64,000 nt of DNA. It comes from Vibrionales bacterium SWAT-3. Its GTDB lineage: Bacteria > Pseudomonadota > Gammaproteobacteria > Enterobacterales > Vibrionaceae. The position numbers and the translations under genes are program-made. The first letter of the stretch is position 1. Each line of letters starts with the position of its first letter. This document shows, one piece after another, positions 37,147 through 44,554 of this stretch. The notes beneath the pieces were generated by a model. The model was not told the origin of the DNA. It made no database searches and was given only the letters and a program-made list of their open reading frames with translations. The DNA lies in contig AAZW01000004.1 in NCBI GenBank assembly GCA_000169995.1, positions 1 through 64,000 on the forward strand, given 5' to 3'.

Positions 37147-37257
37147 ATGATGGGATGTTGCAATAAAGCGCCAAAAGGTGGTGCACCTCTTGGCTTGCTT
37201 CTAAAAGTAACGCTTGGGATTGGTCTTTTTGTGTTTCTGCTGTCGTTGTGGCAGTAG
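37147..37257 (+). CDS. Cys-Cys small membrane peptide, 36 aa
   Basis: Encodes MMGCCNKAPKGGAPLGLLLK then VTLGIGLFVFLLSLWQ. A short N-terminal segment with adjacent cysteines and two lysines is followed by a single hydrophobic helix of about 20 residues. GAGG lies 5 nt before the ATG. An in-frame ATG at 37120 would fall at or before the predicted transcription start, so the shorter form is chosen. The MerR/CueR-type promoter directly upstream suggests metal-induced expression. A Cys-Cys pair fits soft-metal binding. I know of no named homologue. Confidence 0.65.
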   Translation: MMGCCNKAPKGGAPLGLLLKVTLGIGLFVFLLSLWQ

Positions 37258-37353
37258 GAAACTTACATAGCTCTGGGTTTGAAACTAAGAAGTGATGGTA
37301 TGAACAAGGTAGATAGCGCCAAGTTGATATTGGCGCCATAGTCGTTTGTTAGC

Positions 37354-37854
37354 CTAAGCAAACTGAAATTCCCCGCCATGCTCTTCCATTATAAATGAAA
37401 GGTCTTGTGCGGCATTTTGGAATATTTCTTGGATGATTCCTTGAATCCCATACCACTGCTGAGAAAACTGATAATCAGAATGTATTGTGTCATCAGAAAA
37501 ATCGACACCGCCCAAGTGAGCAACTTTGGCTAAACCAAAGACTAAATCAAAAGTAATGGGCTCACCTAAACGATGTGCTAGCCTGTTTCTAATACGATTC
37601 ATTTCGATCAAAAAATCAGCCATTGATTGCCAAATTAAACCGCGATTTAGCGCTAACTTAACCTTATTAGGAAAACTCATGTTAAATGGGTTTATCTTCT
37701 CACTATCGTCAAGCTTCAACTCTATTAATTGAACTAATACTGATTCAAGCAATAAATGACCTGCTAGATATGCACCCAACTCAGTATTGTTGAATAATTC
37801 GAGAATGTGCTCAAGATCTGGTGTTTCTCTATCTTCCCAAATGTTATCTGTCAT
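37354..37854 (-). CDS. HEPN-like helical protein, 166 aa
   Basis: An all-helical, acidic protein. EMNRIRNRLAHRLGEP contains R-N-R-L-A-H, the Rx4H signature seen in HEPN and related RNase/abortive-defence or MNT-partner proteins. The N-terminus (LELFNNTELGAYLAGHLLLE) and C-terminus (GIQGIIQEIFQNAAQDLSFI) look like helical packing surfaces. There is no partner nucleotidyltransferase beside it. Its start lies 34 bp from the first IS110 copy, which may have removed its native promoter. HEPN membership is tentative. Confidence 0.55.
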   Translation of the reverse strand: MTDNIWEDRETPDLEHILELFNNTELGAYLAGHLLLESVLVQLIELKLDDSEKINPFNMSFPNKVKLALNRGLIWQSMADFLIEMNRIRNRLAHRLGEPITFDLVFGLAKVAHLGGVDFSDDTIHSDYQFSQQWYGIQGIIQEIFQNAAQDLSFIMEEHGGEFQFA

Positions 37855-37907
37855 ATAGACTCACTTACTATTGGATTAGGCTAGACATAATGACCCCCAC
37901 GAAAGGT

Positions 37908-37985
37908 GCTAGCCTCCAATATCGTGGGTTAGCTTTAAGCCAGAGCCATAATTAGTGCGTCAAACAACTAAATTTGGAGGCTAGC
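37908..37985 (+). promoter_or_regulatory. Leader hairpin masking the transposase RBS
   Basis: GCTAGCCTCCAA (37908-37919) is the exact complement of TTGGAGGCTAGC (37974-37985), which contains the Shine-Dalgarno GGAGG and abuts the ATG at 37986. A transcript reading through the left end would fold and hide the site. CCCACGA / TCGTGGG (37896-37902, 37922-37928) could form a competing stem. The same arrangement is in all three copies. Confidence 0.7.
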
Positions 37986-39140
37986 ATGAGTAAAGATAGC
38001 ATAATTTTCATTGGCTTAGATACGCATAAGTCATTTATTCAAGTCGCTGTTTTACAAGAACATCGAGGGGCAAACCCACAACACCTTGGCCGTATTAAAT
38101 CTAACAAGTCCGCGCTTATTAAATTAGCCAGACAACTGCAATCCAAGTATCCAAAAGCCACTCTGCACTTTGTCTATGAAGCAGGACCGTGTGGTTACTG
38201 GACTTATCGCCTGATTACGAGCCTTGGACACTGCTGCTATGTCGTCGCTCCATCACTTATACCTAAGAAGCCAGGCGATAAAGTTAAAACTGACAAACGA
38301 GACGCAGCAAAGCTCGCCAAGCTGTTAAAAGCCGAAGAGCTTACACCCATCTATGTACCAGAAGCCGAAGATGAAGCTATTCGAGATCTCTCGCGTGCCA
38401 GAGAAACGGCAATGAAAGATCTCAAAGACGCAAAGTTCCAACTCAAAGGCTTTCTTCTTCGCAATAATATCCAAGCGACGGTCAATGATAACTGGTCTAA
38501 AAAGCATCTACGGTGGCTGACCGACCTCATTCTTCCTCACCATAGTCAACAAATCGTCTTGCAAGAGATGATCATTACAATCAATGAGCGGATACAGCGG
38601 CTGCAACGACTCGATAATGAACTGCTCCATCAGGTCAAAAACTGGCGATACTATCCTGTTGTGAAAGCCATTCAAGCTATGCGGGGTGTTAGGTTACTCG
38701 TAGCTCTTGGCACAATAGCTGAGCTGGGTGACTTACGGCGGTTCGACCATCCAAGAAAGCTTATGGCTTACCTTGGGCTTGTTCCAACAGAAAACTCCAG
38801 TGGAGGTAAAACTCGTCGTGGCAGCTTAACAAAGTGTGGCAACAGTCGAGCCAGACGGTTACTCGTTGAAGGCGCACACACCTATAAGCATAAAGCGAAC
38901 ATATCTGTAGAGCTGCAACTAAGGCAAGAAGGGCTGCCTAAAGAGATAGTTGATATCGCTTGGCAAGCCCAGCAAAGGTTATGTCGTCGTTACCAACGAC
39001 TACTACAAAAAGGTAAACACCGAAATGTCGTTGTGGTCGCCATCGCAAGAGAGATGATCGCTTACATCTGGGCCATTGCGCGTGAAGTTGTCATTAGCGA
39101 CGTAGATCCTAGAACTCGAATCGCTCGTTTACCGGCATGA
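37986..39140 (+). CDS. IS110-family transposase, copy 1
   Basis: A 384-residue IS110/IS1111 recombinase. The N-terminal RuvC-like DEDD domain starts IFIGLDTHKSFIQVAVL, with later acidic residues in VYEAGPCGYW and DKRDAAKLAKLLKAE. The coiled-coil linker follows, then the Transposase_20 domain (VKAIQAMRGVRLLVALGTIA; MAYLGLVPTENSSGGKTRRGSLTKCGN) with the catalytic Ser in ENSSGG. The start at ATG 37986 has GGAGG upstream. This family recombines DNA using an element-encoded guide RNA. It is identical in protein sequence in the three copies. Confidence 0.95.
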   Translation: MSKDSIIFIGLDTHKSFIQVAVLQEHRGANPQHLGRIKSNKSALIKLARQLQSKYPKATLHFVYEAGPCGYWTYRLITSLGHCCYVVAPSLIPKKPGDKVKTDKRDAAKLAKLLKAEELTPIYVPEAEDEAIRDLSRARETAMKDLKDAKFQLKGFLLRNNIQATVNDNWSKKHLRWLTDLILPHHSQQIVLQEMIITINERIQRLQRLDNELLHQVKNWRYYPVVKAIQAMRGVRLLVALGTIAELGDLRRFDHPRKLMAYLGLVPTENSSGGKTRRGSLTKCGNSRARRLLVEGAHTYKHKANISVELQLRQEGLPKEIVDIAWQAQQRLCRRYQRLLQKGKHRNVVVVAIAREMIAYIWAIAREVVISDVDPRTRIARLPA

Positions 39141-39190
39141 AGACAGAATTAGTGTTATCGCATTGGATAAAGCATCGGGAGTGGCACAAA

Positions 39191-39260
39191 CACCGACGGC
39201 GTTAGGACGGCAATATAGCTTCGGCTGTATTGAACCACGAGCATAGACTGAAGACAGGTG
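39191..39260 (+). ncRNA. Candidate bridge/seeker RNA target-binding loop, copy 1
   Basis: Downstream of the transposase stop the sequence folds as a lower stem CACC/GGTG (39191-39194, 39257-39260) and an upper hairpin AATATAGC-TTCG-GCTGTATT (39212-39231), with an internal loop between. The 5' side of the loop has CGGCGTT (39197-39203), the complement of the right target half AACGCCG. The 3' side has TAGAC (39244-39248), identical to the left target half. That is the two-guide design of IS110 bridge RNAs. RNA ends, and the donor-binding loop, are not identified. Confidence 0.55.
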
Positions 39261-39440
39261 CTACGACGGAACAAGTAAGGTAGGCTCTACTCATCAAACG
39301 ATGAGCAATCCACGTATATCAGCATGAGAACCGACGACATTACTTGCTTCATCTATGCGGTAACACTATCCCAAAATGAACAAAGGCTCTGAAATGAGGG
39401 AGCAGAAACTTCTACGTTTTTAATTGACAGTGGGGGTCAT

Positions 39441-40550
39441 ATCAACGCCGGATTAAACAGGCTTTGGTTGGGCTTTGATAATTGGATGCCTGCTTTTTAT
39501 CAACCAAACGCAGTCGAGTTAGCAAAGCAATCTAGTTATCTGGTGGGGACTTACGACTCCTATAACACTGCAATACCGGCTCAGTTAAATGACAGCTGGT
39601 TAACCGCTCAGCTGCCAGATCCAATAAGAAAAACATGCGCGATTGAGCTAGCCGATGGGAGTTTGAAAAAAGGATTTCGTGGTAACGGCTTCTACTTAAA
39701 CCCCAATTGTCATTTGGACTACGTAAAACAGCGCGCCAAAGACATCATGAACTTTGGTCACTTCAATAGTTTGTTCTTAGATGTCGATGCAACGGCAATG
39801 GCGCGTGAGGACTACAGTGACAATACCAGTGAGTCGGAGATGCTTTCTGCCTTTAATAACCGAATGCAGGGGCTGAGCGAACAACCATCTCTAGTATTGG
39901 GCTCCGAAGACGGCAACAGCTTAACCACCAAGGGCATTGCGTTTGCACACGGCTTGGAAACGATAGGGTTTGGTTGGACAGATAAAGATATGAAAGAAAA
40001 CCGCCAGTCCCCATACTTTCTTGGTCGCTGGTATCCTGATCATAAGCCCGACTTTTTCTTCAAACCAGCAAAGGTTAAAGAGCCCTATAAGTCGCTACTG
40101 TTTTCGCCGCAATATCGTGTACCGTTATACCAAACTGTATTCCATGATGAAGTGATTAATACGCACCATTGGCACTCAGATAGTCTCAAGTTTACCAATA
40201 TGAAAACCAACCGTGACTTAACAGCCATGCTATATAACACGCCCGCGATGGTGCACTTAACCAGAGACGAGGCTGTGAAAAGTACGAGCCCAAGGCTCAA
40301 AGCCTTAAAACACTATCAAGATGGGTTTGAGCCGATACATGAACAGCTGTGGAATAAAGCCTTGATTGATTTCTCATGGTTAAATAGCAAAGGTACCGCC
40401 CAACAAACCACGTTCAGTGATGGCAGTAAGATCATCGCCAACTTCTCAGACCAAGTGTTTGATAAAGGCGACATCGATGTGGCTGCGGCTTCCATCAATG
40501 CGATATTAAGCAATGGAGAAGTCATAAAGTGGAAAGCCGAACTTAACTAA
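39441..40550 (+). pseudogene. Glycoside-hydrolase-like protein, 5' truncated by IS110
   Basis: The open frame begins at the IS border (ATC AAC GCC GGA) and runs 369 residues. The C-terminal part of a (beta/alpha)8-type glycosidase is suggested by RLWLGFDNWMPAFYQ, HFNSLFLDVDATAMAREDYS (possible catalytic Asp), PSLVLGSEDGNSLTTKGIAFAHG and YRVPLYQTVFHDEVINTHHW. This loosely recalls GH101-like or DUF5696 enzymes; I am not sure of the family. The N-terminus is absent: the DNA left of the IS is unrelated. It is probably non-functional unless an internal TTG (39468) is used. Confidence 0.6.
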
Positions 40551-40592
40551 AGTGATTAATTTAGTCCCTTAGCGGTTAGCAGAAAACCAAGG

Positions 40593-40630
40593 GGGTTAGC
40601 TTACCTTAATAAAGCTAAGATTAAGCTAAC
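40593..40630. terminator. Convergent hairpin, glycosidase / LysR
   Basis: GGTTAGCTTA (40593-40602) and TAAGCTAACC (40621-40630) are perfect 10-base arms with an 18-nt loop, placed between convergent genes. No T-run, so termination is only probable. Confidence 0.45.
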
Positions 40631-40634
40631 CAAG

Positions 40635-41537
40635 CTACTTGCGCTTCTCACTCTGAAACGCGGTGAGTAGATAATCGATAAACACCTTCTTGCGTTTCGG
40701 CATTAATTGTCTGTCGGCATACACCAAGCTTACCGAAACTTGTGGCATGTCGTATTCCGGCAGCAGATTCACCAGTCGACCCGTCTTGAAATGCTCACGA
40801 CAGATGAACTCAGGTAACACTGCTAGCCCTAGGCCATCGACACAGGCCGTTAAACACGCGGTAATCGTGTTTACTCGGAGTTGGCTTGGTAGCTGAATCA
40901 ATTCAGACTCCCCATCACCTAATTGCAATTCCCACTTAGGTAAACGTGCGGCTTTGTTTACCACCTCAATCATACGAAACGGAGTCTTAATATCCTTTGG
41001 CGTGTTTATTGGCCCAACTTGTTCTAGATATTTAGGACTCGCCACTAACACACGTTTAGAGGTTGTTAGGTATCGAGAAACTAAACTTGAATCGACCAAC
41101 TCACCAATCTGCGCGTACAGGTCGATCCCTTCGCCGATGATGTCAACTTCTCGGTTGGTTAGCTCCAAGTTTATCGTCACATTCGGGTATTCAAGCAGAA
41201 AGCTATGGATGTATTTAGCAAGCACTTGATGACCCAACTCTACCGGTAGTACTACATTCAATGGACCACGAATCAGGTCTTGGTTTGCAGAGACTTCTAA
41301 CTCCGCTTGATTCATGATCTCTTGCATTTGAAGGCTAGACTGATAGAAGCGCTCTCCTTCAGGTGTGAGTATCAAACTGCGAGTTGAACGAGTGATCAGC
41401 CTCACACCTAAATGCTGTTCTAGCTCTGCTAATTTTCGACTCACTGTTGATTTCGTCATATTCAACACTTCAGCAGCATGCGTAAAACTCCCACAATCAA
41501 CCACTTGTGTGAAAACAGTCACAGCATTTAAGTCCAT
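40635..41537 (-). CDS. LysR-family regulator, divergent from EmrAB-like pump
   Basis: About 300 residues. The start is at 41537 (MDLNAVTVFTQVVDCGSF) with GGAGG 5 nt upstream. The winged HTH (AAEVLNMTKSTVSRKLAELEQHLGVRL) is followed by a LysR substrate domain (RGPLNVVLPVELGHQVLAKY). It is related to the CrgA/AaeR-type group by the NMTKSTVSRKLAELE pattern. It diverges from the efflux operon with a 113-bp spacer, so it probably regulates it in response to an aromatic or other toxic compound. Confidence 0.88.
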   Translation of the reverse strand: MDLNAVTVFTQVVDCGSFTHAAEVLNMTKSTVSRKLAELEQHLGVRLITRSTRSLILTPEGERFYQSSLQMQEIMNQAELEVSANQDLIRGPLNVVLPVELGHQVLAKYIHSFLLEYPNVTINLELTNREVDIIGEGIDLYAQIGELVDSSLVSRYLTTSKRVLVASPKYLEQVGPINTPKDIKTPFRMIEVVNKAARLPKWELQLGDGESELIQLPSQLRVNTITACLTACVDGLGLAVLPEFICREHFKTGRLVNLLPEYDMPQVSVSLVYADRQLMPKRKKVFIDYLLTAFQSEKRK

Positions 41538-41650
41538 AAGACCTCCGAAGACTATAATTAGTAAGATTTTTACAACAGTGTTTCCCTTTTTTCCTATCTT
41601 ATCAATCAATCAGATTCATTTACAATTCGTTACATCCAAATAAAAACAAA

Positions 41651-42730
41651 ATGAGAAAAAAAGAAATGGCAGAGAACAACACCGCTTCGCAACCAGTAAG
41701 CACAAAAAAACGTAAAAAAGCCCCGCTTATTGCCAATGCGATCATGCTGTCATTGGGTTTAGCTGGCGCTGGATATTGGTACGGTTACGGTCAGCACTTT
41801 GAGTCGACCGATAATGCCTACCTACAAGGCGACATTACCAATATCAGCCCTAAGGTATCTGGCTATATCGTTAAGTCCTATGTAACGGACAACCAATCAG
41901 TTAAGGAAGGCGATCTATTGGTTCAAATCGATGATCGTGACTACCAAGCAACGCTTGCTCAGGCTAATGCTCACCTAGCCGTCGTTCAGTCTGATGTAAA
42001 GAACCTCATCGCTCAACAGACGTTACAACGAAGCAAAATCAGTCAAGCAGAAAGTGGCGTTGATTCAGCAGAAGCTGAATACGAACGTGCGATTCAACAA
42101 GTGCAGCGCTCACGTAGCCTGTTAAAACGTAATTACGCCTCTCAAGATGAAGTTGATAGCATGGTCGCTCAACAAAAAGTGACTCTTGCTGACTTAGAAG
42201 AAGCAAAAGCAAACCTTGTAGCTAGCAATGATCAATTAACCGTTATTGCCAGCGAGATAGAACAAGCCAAAGCTTCGGTCACTGAAGCCCAAGCACAACA
42301 AGAACAGGCACAGCTAAACCTTGAATACACTAAAGTTTATGCGCCAACAGATGGCGTAATTGGTAAGCGAAGTGTACGTGAAGGCTTATTGATTCAAGCT
42401 GGTGCACCGCTTATGAGTCTAGTGCCTAACAACCAAGTGTGGATTGAGGCTAACTTCAAAGAGACGCAACTTAGTGGCATTCACAAAGGTCAAACGGTTG
42501 AAGTCGAACTCGACGCTTTCCCAGGACAACCGCTTGAAGGTGTTGTCGATAGCTTCTCACCTGCAACTGGTGCTAAGTTCGCACTACTTCCACCAGAGAA
42601 CGCAACTGGTAACTTCACGAAGATCGTTCAACGTGTGCCCGTAAAAATTACGATTCCAGACCAACAAGGGTTAAAAGGTCGATTGCTTCCTGGTTTGTCT
42701 GTGGTTGCGACCATCGATAAACGAGGTTAG
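41651..42730 (+). CDS. EmrA-like membrane fusion protein
   Basis: A 359-residue HlyD-family adaptor. A single N-terminal TM (LIANAIMLSLGLAGAGYWYGYG) is followed by the barrel/lipoyl half FESTDNAYLQGDITNISPKVSGYI and a long coiled-coil hairpin (residues about 95-205). The second lipoyl half is LEYTKVYAPTDGVIGKRSV. EmrA and V. cholerae VceA have this shape. An ATG at 41666 (MAENNTASQ) is an alternative start. It is 3 bp before the MFS pump gene. It links an MFS pump to a TolC-type channel. Confidence 0.9.
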   Translation: MRKKEMAENNTASQPVSTKKRKKAPLIANAIMLSLGLAGAGYWYGYGQHFESTDNAYLQGDITNISPKVSGYIVKSYVTDNQSVKEGDLLVQIDDRDYQATLAQANAHLAVVQSDVKNLIAQQTLQRSKISQAESGVDSAEAEYERAIQQVQRSRSLLKRNYASQDEVDSMVAQQKVTLADLEEAKANLVASNDQLTVIASEIEQAKASVTEAQAQQEQAQLNLEYTKVYAPTDGVIGKRSVREGLLIQAGAPLMSLVPNNQVWIEANFKETQLSGIHKGQTVEVELDAFPGQPLEGVVDSFSPATGAKFALLPPENATGNFTKIVQRVPVKITIPDQQGLKGRLLPGLSVVATIDKRG

Positions 42731-42733
42731 ACC

Positions 42734-44284
42734 ATGAGCAGCGCTGGTGTTATCAACTCAAATCATGATGAGGACAAAGTATCAACTCGCCATTGGATCG
42801 CCCTATTCGGTGGCTTGATTGGTGCGTTTATGGCGATCTTGGATATCCAGATCACCAACTCATCCCTTAAAGACATCCAAGGTGCGCTATCTGCGACCTT
42901 GGATGAAAGTTCATGGATATCTACCTCATACTTAGTCGCTGAAATGATCGCGATCCCACTCAGTGGTTGGCTTTCAAAAGCGCTAGGTAAACGTCGCTAT
43001 CTAACATGGACTACAGCGATCTTCACTATTTCATCGTTGCTGTGCTCATTCTCTTGGAACATGACCTCGATGATCGTGTTCCGTGCAATGCAAGGTTTTA
43101 GTGGTGGTGCTTTAATACCACTCGCCTTCTCACTGGTCATTCAACTACTACCCATTAACAAGCGTGCTGTCGGCATGGCTCTGTTTGGTGTTACCGCGAC
43201 GTTTGCTCCATCTATTGGCCCAACGTTTGGTGGCTGGTTAACCGAGAACTTCTCGTGGCATTACATTTTCTACATCAACATCCCACCAGCCCTGCTCGTG
43301 ATCACCATGATCCGGTACGGCTTGGATGATGAAAAGCTCGACCTTGGTACGCTGAAGAAAGCCGATTGGTTCGGTATCGCTACCATGGCACTTGGACTTG
43401 GTTGTTTAGAAGTGGTGCTAGAAGAAGGCAACCGTGAAGAGTGGTTCAGTTCAAGCTTTATCATTACGTTGAGCATTATCTCTGCAGTGAGCTTAGTCTA
43501 CTTCGTCATAAATGAGCTTCAACACAAAAAACCATTGGTCAACTTACGGCTATTACGAAATGGGCAGTTTGCGATGTCTTGTATCGCTTACCTCATTCTA
43601 GGGATGGCGTTGCTTGGGTCTATCTACGTGTGGCCAATGTATCTGACACAGATTCAGCAATACAACGCGATGGAAATCGGCGAAGTACTCATGTGGATGG
43701 GTTTTCCTCAACTGTTGATATTTCCAATCGTACCTAAGCTGACTCAAATCATTAAGCCGAAATACTTAGTGACCTTTGGCTTCGCGATGTTTGGTCTCAG
43801 TTGTTATGTAAATACCCACATGACCATAGACTTTGGTGGCCAACAGTTGATCTTATCTATGATATTGCGTGCGATTGGTAGCCCGTTCATCATGGTTCCG
43901 CTCTCTTTAGTGGCGATGAAGAACATCAGCAAAATGGATACGCCTGACGCCTCTACACTAACTAACGTTATGCGTAACCTAGGCGGGGCATTCAGTATTG
44001 CGATCATCGCTACCCTTTTGGACAATAAGACACGTGAGCATCTAGCACATATTAAAGAGTCACTACCTTCTGTGAGTCAGTTAGGTTGGCAAACACTCAA
44101 AGATCAACAAGCGTTCTTTATCCAATCTGGCAGTGATGCCGCGACAGCGATGCAACAAGCACAGGCAAGCCTGTTAGGAACCATGCAACGTGATGCCGCT
44201 ATCATGGCCTACAATGATGTGTTTCTCATGATGACCGCATTCTTGGCATTAGCTGCAGTGTTAATTCTTAGTATGCGTGATTAA
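42734..44284 (+). CDS. EmrB-like MFS multidrug exporter (DHA2, 14 TM)
   Basis: A 516-residue DHA2-family proton-drug antiporter with 14 predicted TM segments. Signature pieces: ALFGGLIGAFMAILDIQITNSSL (TM1 with motif D1), YLVAEMIAIPLSGWLSKALGKRRY (motif A), FRAMQGFSGGALIPLAF (motif B) and GPTFGGWLTENFSWHYIFYINIP (motif C). The C-terminus is cytoplasmic. Together with the adaptor it forms an EmrAB/VceAB-type tripartite exporter. The LysR gene diverges upstream and a terminator follows. Confidence 0.92.
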   Translation: MSSAGVINSNHDEDKVSTRHWIALFGGLIGAFMAILDIQITNSSLKDIQGALSATLDESSWISTSYLVAEMIAIPLSGWLSKALGKRRYLTWTTAIFTISSLLCSFSWNMTSMIVFRAMQGFSGGALIPLAFSLVIQLLPINKRAVGMALFGVTATFAPSIGPTFGGWLTENFSWHYIFYINIPPALLVITMIRYGLDDEKLDLGTLKKADWFGIATMALGLGCLEVVLEEGNREEWFSSSFIITLSIISAVSLVYFVINELQHKKPLVNLRLLRNGQFAMSCIAYLILGMALLGSIYVWPMYLTQIQQYNAMEIGEVLMWMGFPQLLIFPIVPKLTQIIKPKYLVTFGFAMFGLSCYVNTHMTIDFGGQQLILSMILRAIGSPFIMVPLSLVAMKNISKMDTPDASTLTNVMRNLGGAFSIAIIATLLDNKTREHLAHIKESLPSVSQLGWQTLKDQQAFFIQSGSDAATAMQQAQASLLGTMQRDAAIMAYNDVFLMMTAFLALAAVLILSMRD

Positions 44285-44342
44285 GTTTTAAGACTTACAA
44301 ATGCCGTTTGAATCGTAGATAAATACCATTCTAATTCAGCAG

Positions 44343-44371
44343 AGAGGCAAGCCTAACCGCTTACCTCTTTT
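44343..44371 (+). terminator. Terminator after the EmrAB-like operon
   Basis: GAGGCAAGC / GCTTACCTC stem with one mismatch, loop CTAACC, then TTTT. It lies 59 bp past the stop. Confidence 0.65.
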
Positions 44372-44554
44372 GCTCAAACAAGTGTTAACCTCACAAAACT
44401 AAGGGAAAAAAAGGAGCCGAGGAACAACACTCTCAATTGTTTGTGAATACTCTTTAATTACCAATAGCTTATTGACCATATAGATGTGAGCTGAGCATCT
44501 TGACAATGTGCAACCTGACACCTAAATTAAAAATATCATTTGGTATAAAGGAAA

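Larger units (their letters stand above)
37889..39440 (+). mobile_element. IS110-family element, copy 1 (1552 bp)
   Basis: Bounded by left flank TAGACAT (37882-37888) and right flank ATCAACGCCG (39441-39450). The same flanks surround copies 2 and 3. Subterminal inverted repeats are ATGACCCCCAC (left, preceded by one A) and GTGGGGGTCAT (right; the adjoining bases differ). There is no target duplication. It contains a DEDD/Ser transposase and about 300 bp of 3' noncoding DNA, the IS1111-like arrangement. At this copy the left flank is promoter DNA of the HEPN-like gene and the right flank is mid-coding sequence of a glycosidase, so this junction marks a rearrangement. Confidence 0.92.

Noticed and set aside
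37120-37257. Longer 45-aa start for the Cys-Cys peptide
   Set aside because: The ATG at 37120 falls at or before the transcription start predicted from the -10, while the ATG at 37147 has its own GAGG.
37354-37854. MNT/HEPN defence pair
   Set aside because: The Rx4H motif is present, but no nucleotidyltransferase gene is adjacent.
39141-39440. Donor-binding guides in the IS110 noncoding end
   Set aside because: No segment matched the GGGGGTCAT / AATGACCCC junction well enough. Only the target-loop claim is kept.
39424-39440. Outward or circle-junction promoter from TTGACA at the IS110 right end
   Set aside because: No acceptable -10 at 16-18 bp, either into the flanks or into the joined left end.
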